Source: an uncultured Clostridia bacterium | GTDB taxonomy: Bacteria; Bacillota; Clostridia; Oscillospirales; Acutalibacteraceae | Assembly (NCBI GenBank): GCA_945971755.1 | Contig: CAMFPJ010000085.1 | Coordinates: 1 to 6,276, forward strand | Reading direction: 5' to 3' | DNA: 6,276 nt | Position numbers and translations under genes: made by a program | In this document: positions 1 through 5,472 of the stretch, piece after piece | How the letters are laid out: each line of letters opens with the position of its first letter | How positions within the stretch are numbered: the first letter of the stretch is position 1 | The notes under the pieces: generated by a model | Database searches by the model: none | What the model saw: the letters and a program-made list of their open reading frames with translations, nothing else | What the model was told of the DNA's origin: nothing

Positions 1-219
1 TATTTAACAGATTGTTGGAATTGGGCGGTTACAAAGCACGACATTATGAACGGTTGCGAACTTAAAATTGAGCAGATTGACGCCGTAACCTATTGCGAAG
101 ACTGTAAAAAAGAGTACCCTACTGTAAAGTACGGTAAAATCTGTCCCTACTGTGGCAGTGAGCATACCTTTTTGCTGAAAGGCAATGAATTTAATATTAA
201 AGAAATAGAAGTAACGTAA
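1..219 (+). CDS. hypA: HypA, hydrogenase nickel-incorporation protein (partial, C-terminal 72 aa)
   Basis: HypA delivers nickel, with HypB, to the large subunit of [NiFe] hydrogenase in the cytoplasm; in some bacteria it also serves urease. Only the C-terminal part is here; the frame is open from base 1 and ends in TAA. Two CxxC pairs are visible (C32/C35 and C48/C51 of the visible part, YCEDC and CPYCG), the structural zinc site of HypA. They are followed by GSEHTFLLKGNEFNIKEIEV, which fits the conserved HypA ending (CxxCGS, then a G-x-E-hydrophobic-x-I-x-x-I-E-V tail). The stretch before the zinc site (NGCELKIEQIDAV) also fits the family pattern of an ELxIEEIPA-like strand. HypA is normally about 115 aa, so roughly 40 residues, including the N-terminal nickel-binding MHE motif, lie outside the window. 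A generic zinc-ribbon protein is the alternative, but the match on both sides of the zinc site makes HypA the better call. Confidence 0.85.
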   Translation, partial: YLTDCWNWAVTKHDIMNGCELKIEQIDAVTYCEDCKKEYPTVKYGKICPYCGSEHTFLLKGNEFNIKEIEVT

Positions 220-222
220 GAA

Positions 223-250
223 AAAGCCTATGAGTTATCTCATAGGCTTT
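223..250 (+). terminator. 12-bp perfect hairpin after hypA
   Basis: The arms AAAGCCTATGAG (223-234) and CTCATAGGCTTT (239-250) pair perfectly around a TTAT loop, starting 4 nt after the hypA stop codon. On the + strand the only U-run is the TTT that forms the 3' end of the stem, followed by ACTTCC, so intrinsic termination after hypA is plausible but not ideal. On the - strand the stem is followed by TTCTTACG after its own TTT, so it may work in either direction. It separates hypA from the next gene, which starts 30 nt downstream. Confidence 0.7.
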
Positions 251-279
251 ACTTCCAAATAATCACAAGGTGCGAAAAT

Positions 280-1257
280 ATGAAAAATTATATTCCGCAA
301 AATTATGAACATCGCCGTTACCCACAGGGGAAATTATCCGAAAAACTTGAAGATAGCTTAGACTTTGATTTTAATGCAGGTTCAGAGCGAATTAACACTA
401 TTGACGAATTTGAAACGTCGCTTTTAACTCCTTTCAAGAACGGTGAACTGATTTTTTACCGTGGCGAAAAATGTGACAGTATTAAACGCCCGCTTTTACC
501 GTCAATTTACCGAAATAAAGAGTTTTTGTTTGACAGCAACAAAAAAGTCAGTATGATTTCTTCCTCGGCTCTTTATGATTTTTACAAAAGAAAATCGGGC
601 TTTTTAGATTTGTATGAAAAAATCATTGAGCCTGTGAATACAAGTTCAATGTATAACTTTTTATCCTTTGCTCAGCATTATTTCGGTGTAAGTCCGTTGA
701 TTGATTTTACAAAAAGTCTTGAGGTTGCACTTTCGTTTGCGCTGAAAGACAGAACTGAGTATCCCGAAGATGTTTTGATTTATACACTCCGGCTAAAGTC
801 GCCTAACGATTATACATCGTCTTTAGCCGTTGCAAACAGTTGGATAGAAAATTACAGCGTACTTGTTTTCCGCGATTTAACTAAGCGTGAGTTTGAAAAA
901 CCCATTGATGCAATTGAAGATTACAGGCTGATTGCAGAAAATTTCAAAGGGCATTCGTTTATTGAGATTACCTCACCCAGCGCAAAGCTCATTGACGTGC
1001 CCACCAACGATTTAATTCGTTACCAGCAAGGCGTTTTCCTGTTGCTTGATGATTTCAGTCTGATAGGAAAATCATATTTCACCAAAAAAGTGCGTGATGA
1101 TTTCAAACTGAAAAAATGGATAATCAACAAGGAAATTTGCCCTGAAATTTTAAGTTATCTTAGTTCCGCCGCCCCTTATTATATGTACAAAAACCTAACT
1201 GACTTATCGGTGACGGTTAACGAAATAAAGAAAAATAATGCAATTTACAGAAGGTAA
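280..1257 (+). CDS. FRG domain-containing protein, function unknown
   Basis: A 325-aa soluble protein with no signal peptide or membrane segment. Its first two thirds match the FRG domain, named after a conserved F/Y-R-G motif. FYRG is at residues 59-62, followed by the PSIYR block (74-78). Further on comes QHYFGVSPLIDFT (132-144), which corresponds to the family's QHYGxPTRLLDWT block, then an S-x-x-x-A-L-S-F-A helix (146-154). RYQQGVFLL (247-255) fits the Q-x-G-x-F motif near the domain's C-terminal side. The biochemical activity of FRG domains is not settled to my knowledge; they are common in accessory and variable regions. The C-terminal 70 residues (KKWIINKE onward) form a lysine-rich tail I do not recognise. 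The ATG at 280 has a modest AAGGTG-type ribosome site 4-5 nt beyond position 267. The next gene follows after 12 nt, so the two are probably co-transcribed. No convincing promoter is visible in the 60 nt after hypA. Confidence 0.8.
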   Translation: MKNYIPQNYEHRRYPQGKLSEKLEDSLDFDFNAGSERINTIDEFETSLLTPFKNGELIFYRGEKCDSIKRPLLPSIYRNKEFLFDSNKKVSMISSSALYDFYKRKSGFLDLYEKIIEPVNTSSMYNFLSFAQHYFGVSPLIDFTKSLEVALSFALKDRTEYPEDVLIYTLRLKSPNDYTSSLAVANSWIENYSVLVFRDLTKREFEKPIDAIEDYRLIAENFKGHSFIEITSPSAKLIDVPTNDLIRYQQGVFLLLDDFSLIGKSYFTKKVRDDFKLKKWIINKEICPEILSYLSSAAPYYMYKNLTDLSVTVNEIKKNNAIYRR

Positions 1258-1269
1258 ACAGGAGAAATT

Positions 1270-1845
1270 ATGCTTAAGGATTTGGTAAAAGCAAACAGAA
1301 GTTACAGAGGCTTTGACGAAACATATCAATTTACAAAAGAACAGCTGTCAGCTTATGTTGATTTAACCCGATTTACCGCGTCAAGCGTTAATGCACAGCC
1401 GCTTAAATATCATTTGGCATTTGAAAAGGAAGAAGTCGGTTTGATTCAGAGCATGACAGGTTGGGCAAGGGCTTTGCCCGATATTAAACTCCCACATGAC
1501 GGAATGTGCCCAACAGGATTTATCGTGATTTGTCAGGATACCGACATTTCGGATAATTTGTCCCGTTACCAAAAAGATGTGGGCATTGTGGCACAAACAA
1601 TACTCTTAGGTGCAGTTGAAAATAATCTCGGCGGTTGTATGATCGGTAATTTCTCACCCGATGAAGTAAAAGAAAAACTCGGCTTTCCGAAAAATATTGT
1701 GCCTATTCTCGTAATTGCCCTTGGCAAACCAAGTGAAAAAATTGTGATTACTGAAATTGAAAACGGCGAAAGTACTAAATACTACCGTGACGAAAATGAC
1801 ACTCATTTTGTTCCTAAAAGAAAACTTAAGGATATTTTAATCTGA
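1270..1845 (+). CDS. Nitroreductase family protein (FMN-dependent oxidoreductase)
   Basis: A 191-aa cytoplasmic protein of the nitroreductase superfamily, whose members bind FMN as dimers and reduce nitro compounds, quinones, flavins or other electron acceptors with NAD(P)H. The N-terminal RSYRGF (residues 10-14 region) is the family's R-S-x-R phosphate-binding motif. SSVNAQPLKYH (38-48) is the FMN-contacting S-x-x-N-x-Q-P block. DVGIVAQTILLGAVENNLGGCMIG (103-126 region) is the central helix plus glycine loop, and ALGKP (150-154) is the usual ending of the core. The tail YYRDENDTHFVPKR is typical of short clostridial nitroreductases. The physiological substrate cannot be read from sequence. 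The ATG is set by a good AGGAG ribosome site at 1260-1264, five bases upstream. It lies 12 nt after the FRG gene and is followed directly by a strong terminator, so it is the last gene of a two-gene unit. Confidence 0.9.
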   Translation: MLKDLVKANRSYRGFDETYQFTKEQLSAYVDLTRFTASSVNAQPLKYHLAFEKEEVGLIQSMTGWARALPDIKLPHDGMCPTGFIVICQDTDISDNLSRYQKDVGIVAQTILLGAVENNLGGCMIGNFSPDEVKEKLGFPKNIVPILVIALGKPSEKIVITEIENGESTKYYRDENDTHFVPKRKLKDILI

Positions 1846-1854
1846 GTATTAAAG

Positions 1855-1881
1855 CACCGGGCAATACGCTCGGTGTTTTTT
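1855..1881 (+). terminator. Intrinsic terminator after the nitroreductase gene
   Basis: CACCGGGC (1855-1862) pairs with GCTCGGTG (1868-1875) over 8 bp with one G-U pair and an AATAC loop. A run of six T (1876-1881) follows. It begins 9 nt after the nitroreductase stop codon. This is a canonical rho-independent terminator for the FRG-nitroreductase unit. On the - strand the same stem is followed only by CTTTAATA, so it would be a weaker back-up terminator for the convergent sulfatase gene. Confidence 0.92.
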
Positions 1882-1924
1882 ATTGAAATTTTGAATTTCT
1901 ACTAATTTTCTACCTGTGTTTTTA

Positions 1925-1952
1925 TTGCTTTTTTTGTAGGAAAATATATAAT
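1925..1952 (+). promoter_or_regulatory. Possible sigma-A promoter in the convergent spacer
   Basis: TTGCTT (1925-1930) and TATAAT (1947-1952) are separated by 16 bp, close to the housekeeping consensus. Transcription would start near 1959. No gene on the + strand lies downstream before the end of the oppositely oriented sulfatase gene, so if active it would make only a short RNA ending at the hairpin at 1971-1992, or antisense RNA into the sulfatase. AT-rich spacers often give chance promoter matches, so this is a sequence match only. Confidence 0.4.
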
Positions 1953-1970
1953 TAAGGCAAACATAATTTT

Positions 1971-1992
1971 AGGGAGAGGAAAACCTCTCCCT
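1971..1992. terminator. 9-bp perfect hairpin in the convergent spacer
   Basis: AGGGAGAGG (1971-1979) and CCTCTCCCT (1984-1992) pair perfectly around an AAAA loop. The hairpin starts 6 nt beyond the sulfatase stop codon on the - strand, the usual place for its terminator. However, on the - strand it is followed by AAAATTATG, which has no U-run. On the + strand it is followed by TATTCTTTATTT (9 of 12 are T), so it better fits termination of + strand transcripts. It may act in both directions or serve mainly to stabilise the 3' end of the sulfatase mRNA. Confidence 0.65.
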
Positions 1993-1998
1993 TATTCT

Positions 1999-3321
1999 TT
2001 ATTTGTCCCTGACTTTGATTGCAGGTAAAACCATCGGCTTCTTTTCACCTGCGTTTACCATTTCACGCATAAGCATATTTTTAAGCTTCTTGCGAACGTC
2101 GGAGTATTTCTTATCTTTTACAAGATTATGCTTTTCAATGGGGTCTTTTCCCAAGTCATATAGGTAATCTTCAAAATACACTTTTGATGAGTGAGTGATA
2201 AACCCTGAAATTGCACAAGCTCTTACAGAGTATTTATACTTTTGAGTTCTGATGGCTCTGCCGCATTGGCTTTCCGAAATCTGCATGAAAATACAGTCAC
2301 GCTCCGTGTCGGTTTCTAATTGCTTAAGCAGAGAAATGCCCATATAACTTTTCGGAATTTCTATTCCGGCAATGTCTAAAAGCGTCGGCGGCAGGTCAAT
2401 AAGACTTACGAGCCTTTCATCCGTTTTACCGCCCTTAAATGCACCGCCTGAAATTATTAGCGGTGTGTGCGCGGCACTGTCGTGGCAGCAACGCTTGTAT
2501 TCGGCATTGCGTGTTTTGAAGTGGGAGCCGTGGTCACTTGTGTAAATAATAACCGTGTTTTCATAAAGCCCTTTTTCTTTAAGCTTATCTATGAGCTTGC
2601 CTACATTTTCATCAATGCGGTTAATTGCCGCTATGTAATCGGGGTACATTTCCTTGTAGTCCCCGTCTAAAAACGTAAGGTCAGGGGGGAGTGGATAATC
2701 TTTGAATTGAGGTACGGTTTCCTTAGGCCCTTCGTAGCGGTGGCGGTCGTTTTGGTGGTGAGGCTCAATTTGTGAAACAAACATAAAAAACGGCTTGTCG
2801 CTTGTTTTTTCATCAAGGTAGGCAAGCGCAAAATCATTTATGCAATCTGCACGGTAGCCTTTGAATTCTACTTTTCGGTTGTCCTTGTCAAAAACATATC
2901 CGTCATAACCGTGAGAGGTGAATTCAAGCACATCTGCCGCCATCCAGTAGTCTTTGTATCCGCCGCGTTTTTCTTCGGGAACGGCCTCAGTTTCACAGTG
3001 AAATCCTATTCCTTTTATTCTGTCAGAGGCTAAATGCCATTTGCCTATGTAAGCTGTTTCGTAGCCCGCCTCATTAAAATATTCTGCCAACGGTTTTATG
3101 TCTTCGGGAAGCGGAACTCCGTTCCAATAGCATCTGTTTTGAGTAGCGTAAACACCGGTCTGTAAACACGCTCTTGCAGGTCCGCAAACGGGCTGGCATG
3201 TATAAGAGTTTTCAAAATTTATTCCCTCATTTGCAAGTTCCGTCAAATTCGGCGTAACAGTCTCGTTAACTGTGTCCCATCGCTGCTGGTCTGAAAAATA
3301 AAATATAATGTTTGGCTTCAT
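1999..3321 (-). CDS. Sulfatase family hydrolase, cysteine-type, cytoplasmic
   Basis: A 440-aa member of the sulfatase/alkaline phosphatase superfamily. The N-terminus IIFYFSDQQRWD (residues 5-16) carries the first metal-ligand aspartate, D11. C46-G-P-A-R50 is the C-x-P-x-R signature in which the cysteine is oxidised to formylglycine, the catalytic nucleophile. GKWH (93-96) supplies the conserved Lys/His, EPHH (186-189) the next active-site histidine, and TSDHG (261-265) the D/H metal ligands; K276 in NAEYKR lies at the usual substrate-contact lysine. CHDSAAHTPLI (279-289) matches the block after it. The start ATG is preceded by an AGGTGA ribosome site (complement of 3328-3333) six bases away. 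There is no signal peptide, so the enzyme should act in the cytoplasm. A cysteine-type enzyme in an anaerobe would need the radical-SAM maturase anSME, which is not in this window. The substrate is unknown: no transporter, glycosidase or sulfur gene is adjacent. A phosphonate or phosphate ester hydrolase of the same fold is an alternative. Confidence 0.88.
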   Translation of the reverse strand: MKPNIIFYFSDQQRWDTVNETVTPNLTELANEGINFENSYTCQPVCGPARACLQTGVYATQNRCYWNGVPLPEDIKPLAEYFNEAGYETAYIGKWHLASDRIKGIGFHCETEAVPEEKRGGYKDYWMAADVLEFTSHGYDGYVFDKDNRKVEFKGYRADCINDFALAYLDEKTSDKPFFMFVSQIEPHHQNDRHRYEGPKETVPQFKDYPLPPDLTFLDGDYKEMYPDYIAAINRIDENVGKLIDKLKEKGLYENTVIIYTSDHGSHFKTRNAEYKRCCHDSAAHTPLIISGGAFKGGKTDERLVSLIDLPPTLLDIAGIEIPKSYMGISLLKQLETDTERDCIFMQISESQCGRAIRTQKYKYSVRACAISGFITHSSKVYFEDYLYDLGKDPIEKHNLVKDKKYSDVRKKLKNMLMREMVNAGEKKPMVLPAIKVRDK

Positions 3322-3343
3322 TTTCCGTCACCTCTGTATTTCA

Positions 3344-3372
3344 ATGATACCATAAAAGACGTAATAATTCAA
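3344..3372 (-). promoter_or_regulatory. Putative promoter of the sulfatase gene
   Basis: Read on the - strand, TTGAAT (complement of 3367-3372) and TATCAT (complement of 3344-3349) are separated by exactly 17 bp, a good sigma-A type match. Transcription would start about 15 nt before the sulfatase start codon's ribosome site, near 3337, leaving a very short leader that still contains the AGGTGA site. One arm of the palindrome at 3351-3385 sits in its spacer and the other overlaps and extends upstream of the -35 box. Confidence 0.6.
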
Positions 3373-3385
3373 CGTATCTTTTATG
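3351..3385. repeat. Imperfect palindrome over the sulfatase promoter, candidate operator
   Basis: CATAAAAGACGT (3351-3362) and ACGTATCTTTTATG (3372-3385) form an inverted repeat: nine outer pairs (CATAAAAGA/TCTTTTATG), a 2-nt offset (TA in the right arm), then three more pairs (CGT/ACG). The centre is the 9-nt AATAATTCA. It covers the -35 box and most of the -10/-35 spacer of the sulfatase promoter and ends 11 bp before the proB -35 box. A two-half-site operator for a repressor is the natural reading. A hairpin terminator is unlikely because it lies upstream of both genes and would be outside both predicted transcripts. Confidence 0.5.
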
Positions 3386-3395
3386 CGAAATTAAC

Positions 3396-3424
3396 TTGTA
3401 AAATCAAGCTTTCTGTGATAGACT
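3396..3424 (+). promoter_or_regulatory. Putative promoter of the proBAC operon
   Basis: TTGTAA (3396-3401) and TAGACT (3419-3424) are separated by 17 bp, a fair sigma-A type match; the -10 box is the weaker half. Transcription would begin near 3431, giving a leader of about 25 nt before the proB start. That leaves no room for a T-box, riboswitch or attenuator, so control is more likely at initiation or by feedback on the enzyme. An alternative -10, TAATAT at 3430-3435, has a poorer -35 partner. Confidence 0.5.
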
Positions 3425-3454
3425 AAACTTAATATTTTTAACGGGGGAACGGTT

Positions 3455-4222
3455 ATGCGTATTGTTGTAAAAGTCGGAACGTCAACACTTGCCCATGCAA
3501 GCGGCAGAATAAACATAAGAAGGGTGGAACGTCTTTGCCGTGTTTTAAGCGATTTGCTGAACTACGGTCATGAGATTATTCTTGTTTCATCAGGTGCTAT
3601 CGGTATGGGTGTGGGCAAACTGTCGCTGAACGGCAAACCCTCTGACATGTCAACAAAGCAGGCTGCGGCGGCAGTTGGGCAGTGTGAGCTTATGTATGTT
3701 TACGACAAGGAATTTTCCGAGTATAATCACACAATAGCACAAATTCTTATTACCAACTCGGTAGTTAATGATAAAACTGCTCACGACAATTTCAAAAATA
3801 CCGTTTCAAAACTTCTCGAATTCGGTGTTATGCCCGTTATAAATGAAAATGACACAATTTCCACCGAAGAAATTGAAATCGGTGACAATGATACTCTCGG
3901 TGCAATTGTAGCCACAAGCACCGATGCCGAGTTGCTCATTATCCTTTCGGATATTGACGGACTGTATGACAAAGACCCAAGAACAAATACCGACGCAAAA
4001 CTTATTAAGGAAGTTTACGATATTACCGATGATATTATGATTATGGGTAAAGGCAAGGGAACCAACCTCGGCACAGGCGGTATGCACACAAAGCTTAAGG
4101 CGGCAAAAATTGCCACCGAAAAGGGAATTGATATGGTAATCGCCAACGGCAGTGACCCCGGAATTCTCTATGATATTGCCGAGGGCAAGAGTGTGGGTAC
4201 AAGATTTTACGGAAAGAAGTGA
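3455..4222 (+). CDS. proB: Glutamate 5-kinase, short form without PUA domain
   Basis: Catalyses the first step of proline synthesis in the cytoplasm: ATP-dependent phosphorylation of glutamate to gamma-glutamyl phosphate. The 255 aa cover only the amino acid kinase domain. VVKVGTSTL (residues 4-12) is the N-terminal phosphate/ATP loop with K6; LVSSGAIGMG (43-52) is the glycine-rich substrate loop; PVINENDTIS (127-136) and GDNDTLGA (143-150) contribute glutamate binding; LSDIDGLYDKDP (164-175) and GTGGMHTKLKAA (206-217) form the nucleotide site. Many ProB proteins are about 365 aa with a C-terminal PUA domain; here the reading frame stops right after the kinase domain (GTRFYGKK), as in other short Firmicute enzymes. 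The ribosome site is unusual: GGGGG at 3443-3447, seven bases before the ATG. The stop codon overlaps the proA start by 4 nt, indicating translational coupling. Feedback inhibition by proline is usual for the family; whether it applies here cannot be seen. Confidence 0.95.
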   Translation: MRIVVKVGTSTLAHASGRINIRRVERLCRVLSDLLNYGHEIILVSSGAIGMGVGKLSLNGKPSDMSTKQAAAAVGQCELMYVYDKEFSEYNHTIAQILITNSVVNDKTAHDNFKNTVSKLLEFGVMPVINENDTISTEEIEIGDNDTLGAIVATSTDAELLIILSDIDGLYDKDPRTNTDAKLIKEVYDITDDIMIMGKGKGTNLGTGGMHTKLKAAKIATEKGIDMVIANGSDPGILYDIAEGKSVGTRFYGKK

Positions 4223-5472
4223 GGATTTTGACAACAAGTGAAATTTTAGAGTCGGCGGTTTCTGCAAAAACTTGTATCAGAGCGCTCACAAGTGAAGAAA
4301 AGAATAACGCCATTGAAGTAATGGCGAAAACACTTGAAGAAAATTCGGAATACATATTAAAAGCGAATGAAAAAGATGTTGCAGAGGCTCAAGGTAAAAT
4401 CTCTGACGTGATGATTGACCGTCTTTCGCTTAATAAAGACAGAATAACAGCTATGGCACAGGGTATGCGAGATGTTAAAAATCTTCCCGACCCGAACGGC
4501 AAGGTCCTTGCAACTATTAACAGACCTAACGGACTTAAAATTGAGAAAACAGCCGTTCCCATGGGTGTAATCGGCATAATTTACGAAAGCCGGCCAAATG
4601 TTACAAGTGACGCTGCGGTTCTTTGCTTCAAAAGCTCAAATGTGTGTGTTCTTCGCGGCGGTAAAGAATCCTACAGAACCTCAAAGGCCGTAGTGAATGC
4701 TCTGCAAAAAGGACTTGAAAAGTGCTGCATCAACAAAAACGCAATTCAGTTAATTGACGACACAACAAGGGAAAGCGCAAACGAAATGATGACCGCAAAC
4801 GGAAAAATCGACTTGCTCATTCCCCGCGGAGGCAAGGGGCTTATTAGTGCCTGCGTTAAAAATGCAACAGTTCCCTGTATTGAAACAGGCACGGGAATTT
4901 GCCACATTTTTGTTGAAAAATCAGCCGATTTTGATATGGCGCTTTCTATAATTGACAATGCAAAAACTTCAAGACCGTCGGTTTGCAATGCGTGTGAGGT
5001 TTGCGTGGTTGAAAAGGAAATTGCAAATGAATTTTTACCCCGTCTTTACAAAAAACTTACGGAAAACAGAGAACATCCCGTAAAATTCGTTGTTGATGAT
5101 GAAGCAGGAAAAATTATAAATGGTATTCCTGCAGGGAAAGACGGCTTTGACACAGAGTTCCTTGATTATGTGTTAGCGGTAAAGGTAGTCGGCAGCACTG
5201 AAGAAGCAGTTGAGCATATTTTAACTCACTCCACAGGGCACAGTGAAGCGATTATCACTAATGACACAGAAAAGGCAGAGTATTTTATAAATAACACTGA
5301 TTCAGCGGCAGTTTATGTTAATGCTTCAACAAGATTTACTGACGGCGGCGAATTCGGGCTCGGATGTGAAATGGGTATCTCAACACAAAAGACCCACGCA
5401 AGAGGCCCAATGGGACTTATGGAAATGATGACTTATCACTATGTTATTAAAGGAAACGGACAGGTGAGATAA
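4219..5472 (+). CDS. proA: Glutamate-5-semialdehyde dehydrogenase (gamma-glutamyl phosphate reductase)
   Basis: Second enzyme of proline synthesis: NADPH-dependent reduction of glutamyl-5-phosphate to glutamate-5-semialdehyde, which cyclises to pyrroline-5-carboxylate. At 417 aa it has the normal family length and the aldehyde dehydrogenase fold. VPMGVIGIIYESRPNVT (113-129) and the RGGKE loop (146-150) form the cofactor side. IPRGGKGLI (201-209) and ETGTGICH (222-229) follow. The catalytic cysteine is C256 in RPSVCNACE (252-260). HSTGHSEAIIT (337-347) and GLGCEMGISTQKTHARGPMGL (380-400) are the C-terminal signatures. The assigned start is GTG at 4219, forming GTGA with the proB stop, a common coupled arrangement; GGAAAG at 4211-4216 is a weak ribosome site for it. 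TTG at 4228, after GTGAGG, is an alternative that would shorten the protein by three residues, but its spacing is very tight. The stop abuts the proC ATG. Confidence 0.96.
   Translation: MRILTTSEILESAVSAKTCIRALTSEEKNNAIEVMAKTLEENSEYILKANEKDVAEAQGKISDVMIDRLSLNKDRITAMAQGMRDVKNLPDPNGKVLATINRPNGLKIEKTAVPMGVIGIIYESRPNVTSDAAVLCFKSSNVCVLRGGKESYRTSKAVVNALQKGLEKCCINKNAIQLIDDTTRESANEMMTANGKIDLLIPRGGKGLISACVKNATVPCIETGTGICHIFVEKSADFDMALSIIDNAKTSRPSVCNACEVCVVEKEIANEFLPRLYKKLTENREHPVKFVVDDEAGKIINGIPAGKDGFDTEFLDYVLAVKVVGSTEEAVEHILTHSTGHSEAIITNDTEKAEYFINNTDSAAVYVNASTRFTDGGEFGLGCEMGISTQKTHARGPMGLMEMMTYHYVIKGNGQVR
5462..5467 (+). promoter_or_regulatory. Ribosome binding site of proC inside the end of proA
   Basis: AGGTGA lies five bases before the proC ATG at 5473 and within the last codons of proA (G-Q-V-R). 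It confirms the proC start, which directly follows the proA TAA with no intervening base. Confidence 0.85.

Noticed and set aside
280..1845. Reading the FRG-nitroreductase pair as a toxin-antitoxin or established anti-phage system
   Set aside because: The genes have typical enzyme sizes, no antitoxin-like DNA-binding protein, no mobile-element genes and no second defence gene nearby; only the FRG domain hints at accessory function.
1885..1899. GAAATT-TTG-AATTTC inverted repeat after the nitroreductase terminator
   Set aside because: Short, AT-only arms with a 3-nt loop; likely chance, and too weak to be a functional hairpin.
2467..2670. A 67-codon open frame on the + strand within the sulfatase gene
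   Set aside because: It is opposite the conserved sulfatase segment that includes the DHG metal-ligand region, so it is best explained as a shadow frame.
3262..3321. Signal peptide at the sulfatase N-terminus
   Set aside because: The first residues (MKPNIIFYFSDQQ) run straight into the first catalytic strand with metal ligand D11; there is no basic region followed by a hydrophobic stretch and cleavage site.
3395..3408. CTTG-N6-CAAG inverted repeat beside the proB -35 box
   Set aside because: Four-base arms are expected by chance in AT-rich spacer, and nothing else supports it as an operator.
3425..3454. A T-box, riboswitch or attenuator before proB
   Set aside because: The predicted leader is only about 25 nt, with no stem, no T-box sequence and no U-run, so there is no room for such an element.
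3806..4267. A 153-codon open frame on the - strand opposite proB
   Set aside because: It lies antisense to the highly conserved proB core, its translation has no recognisable domain, and it has no plausible independent context; it is a shadow of the proB codon pattern.
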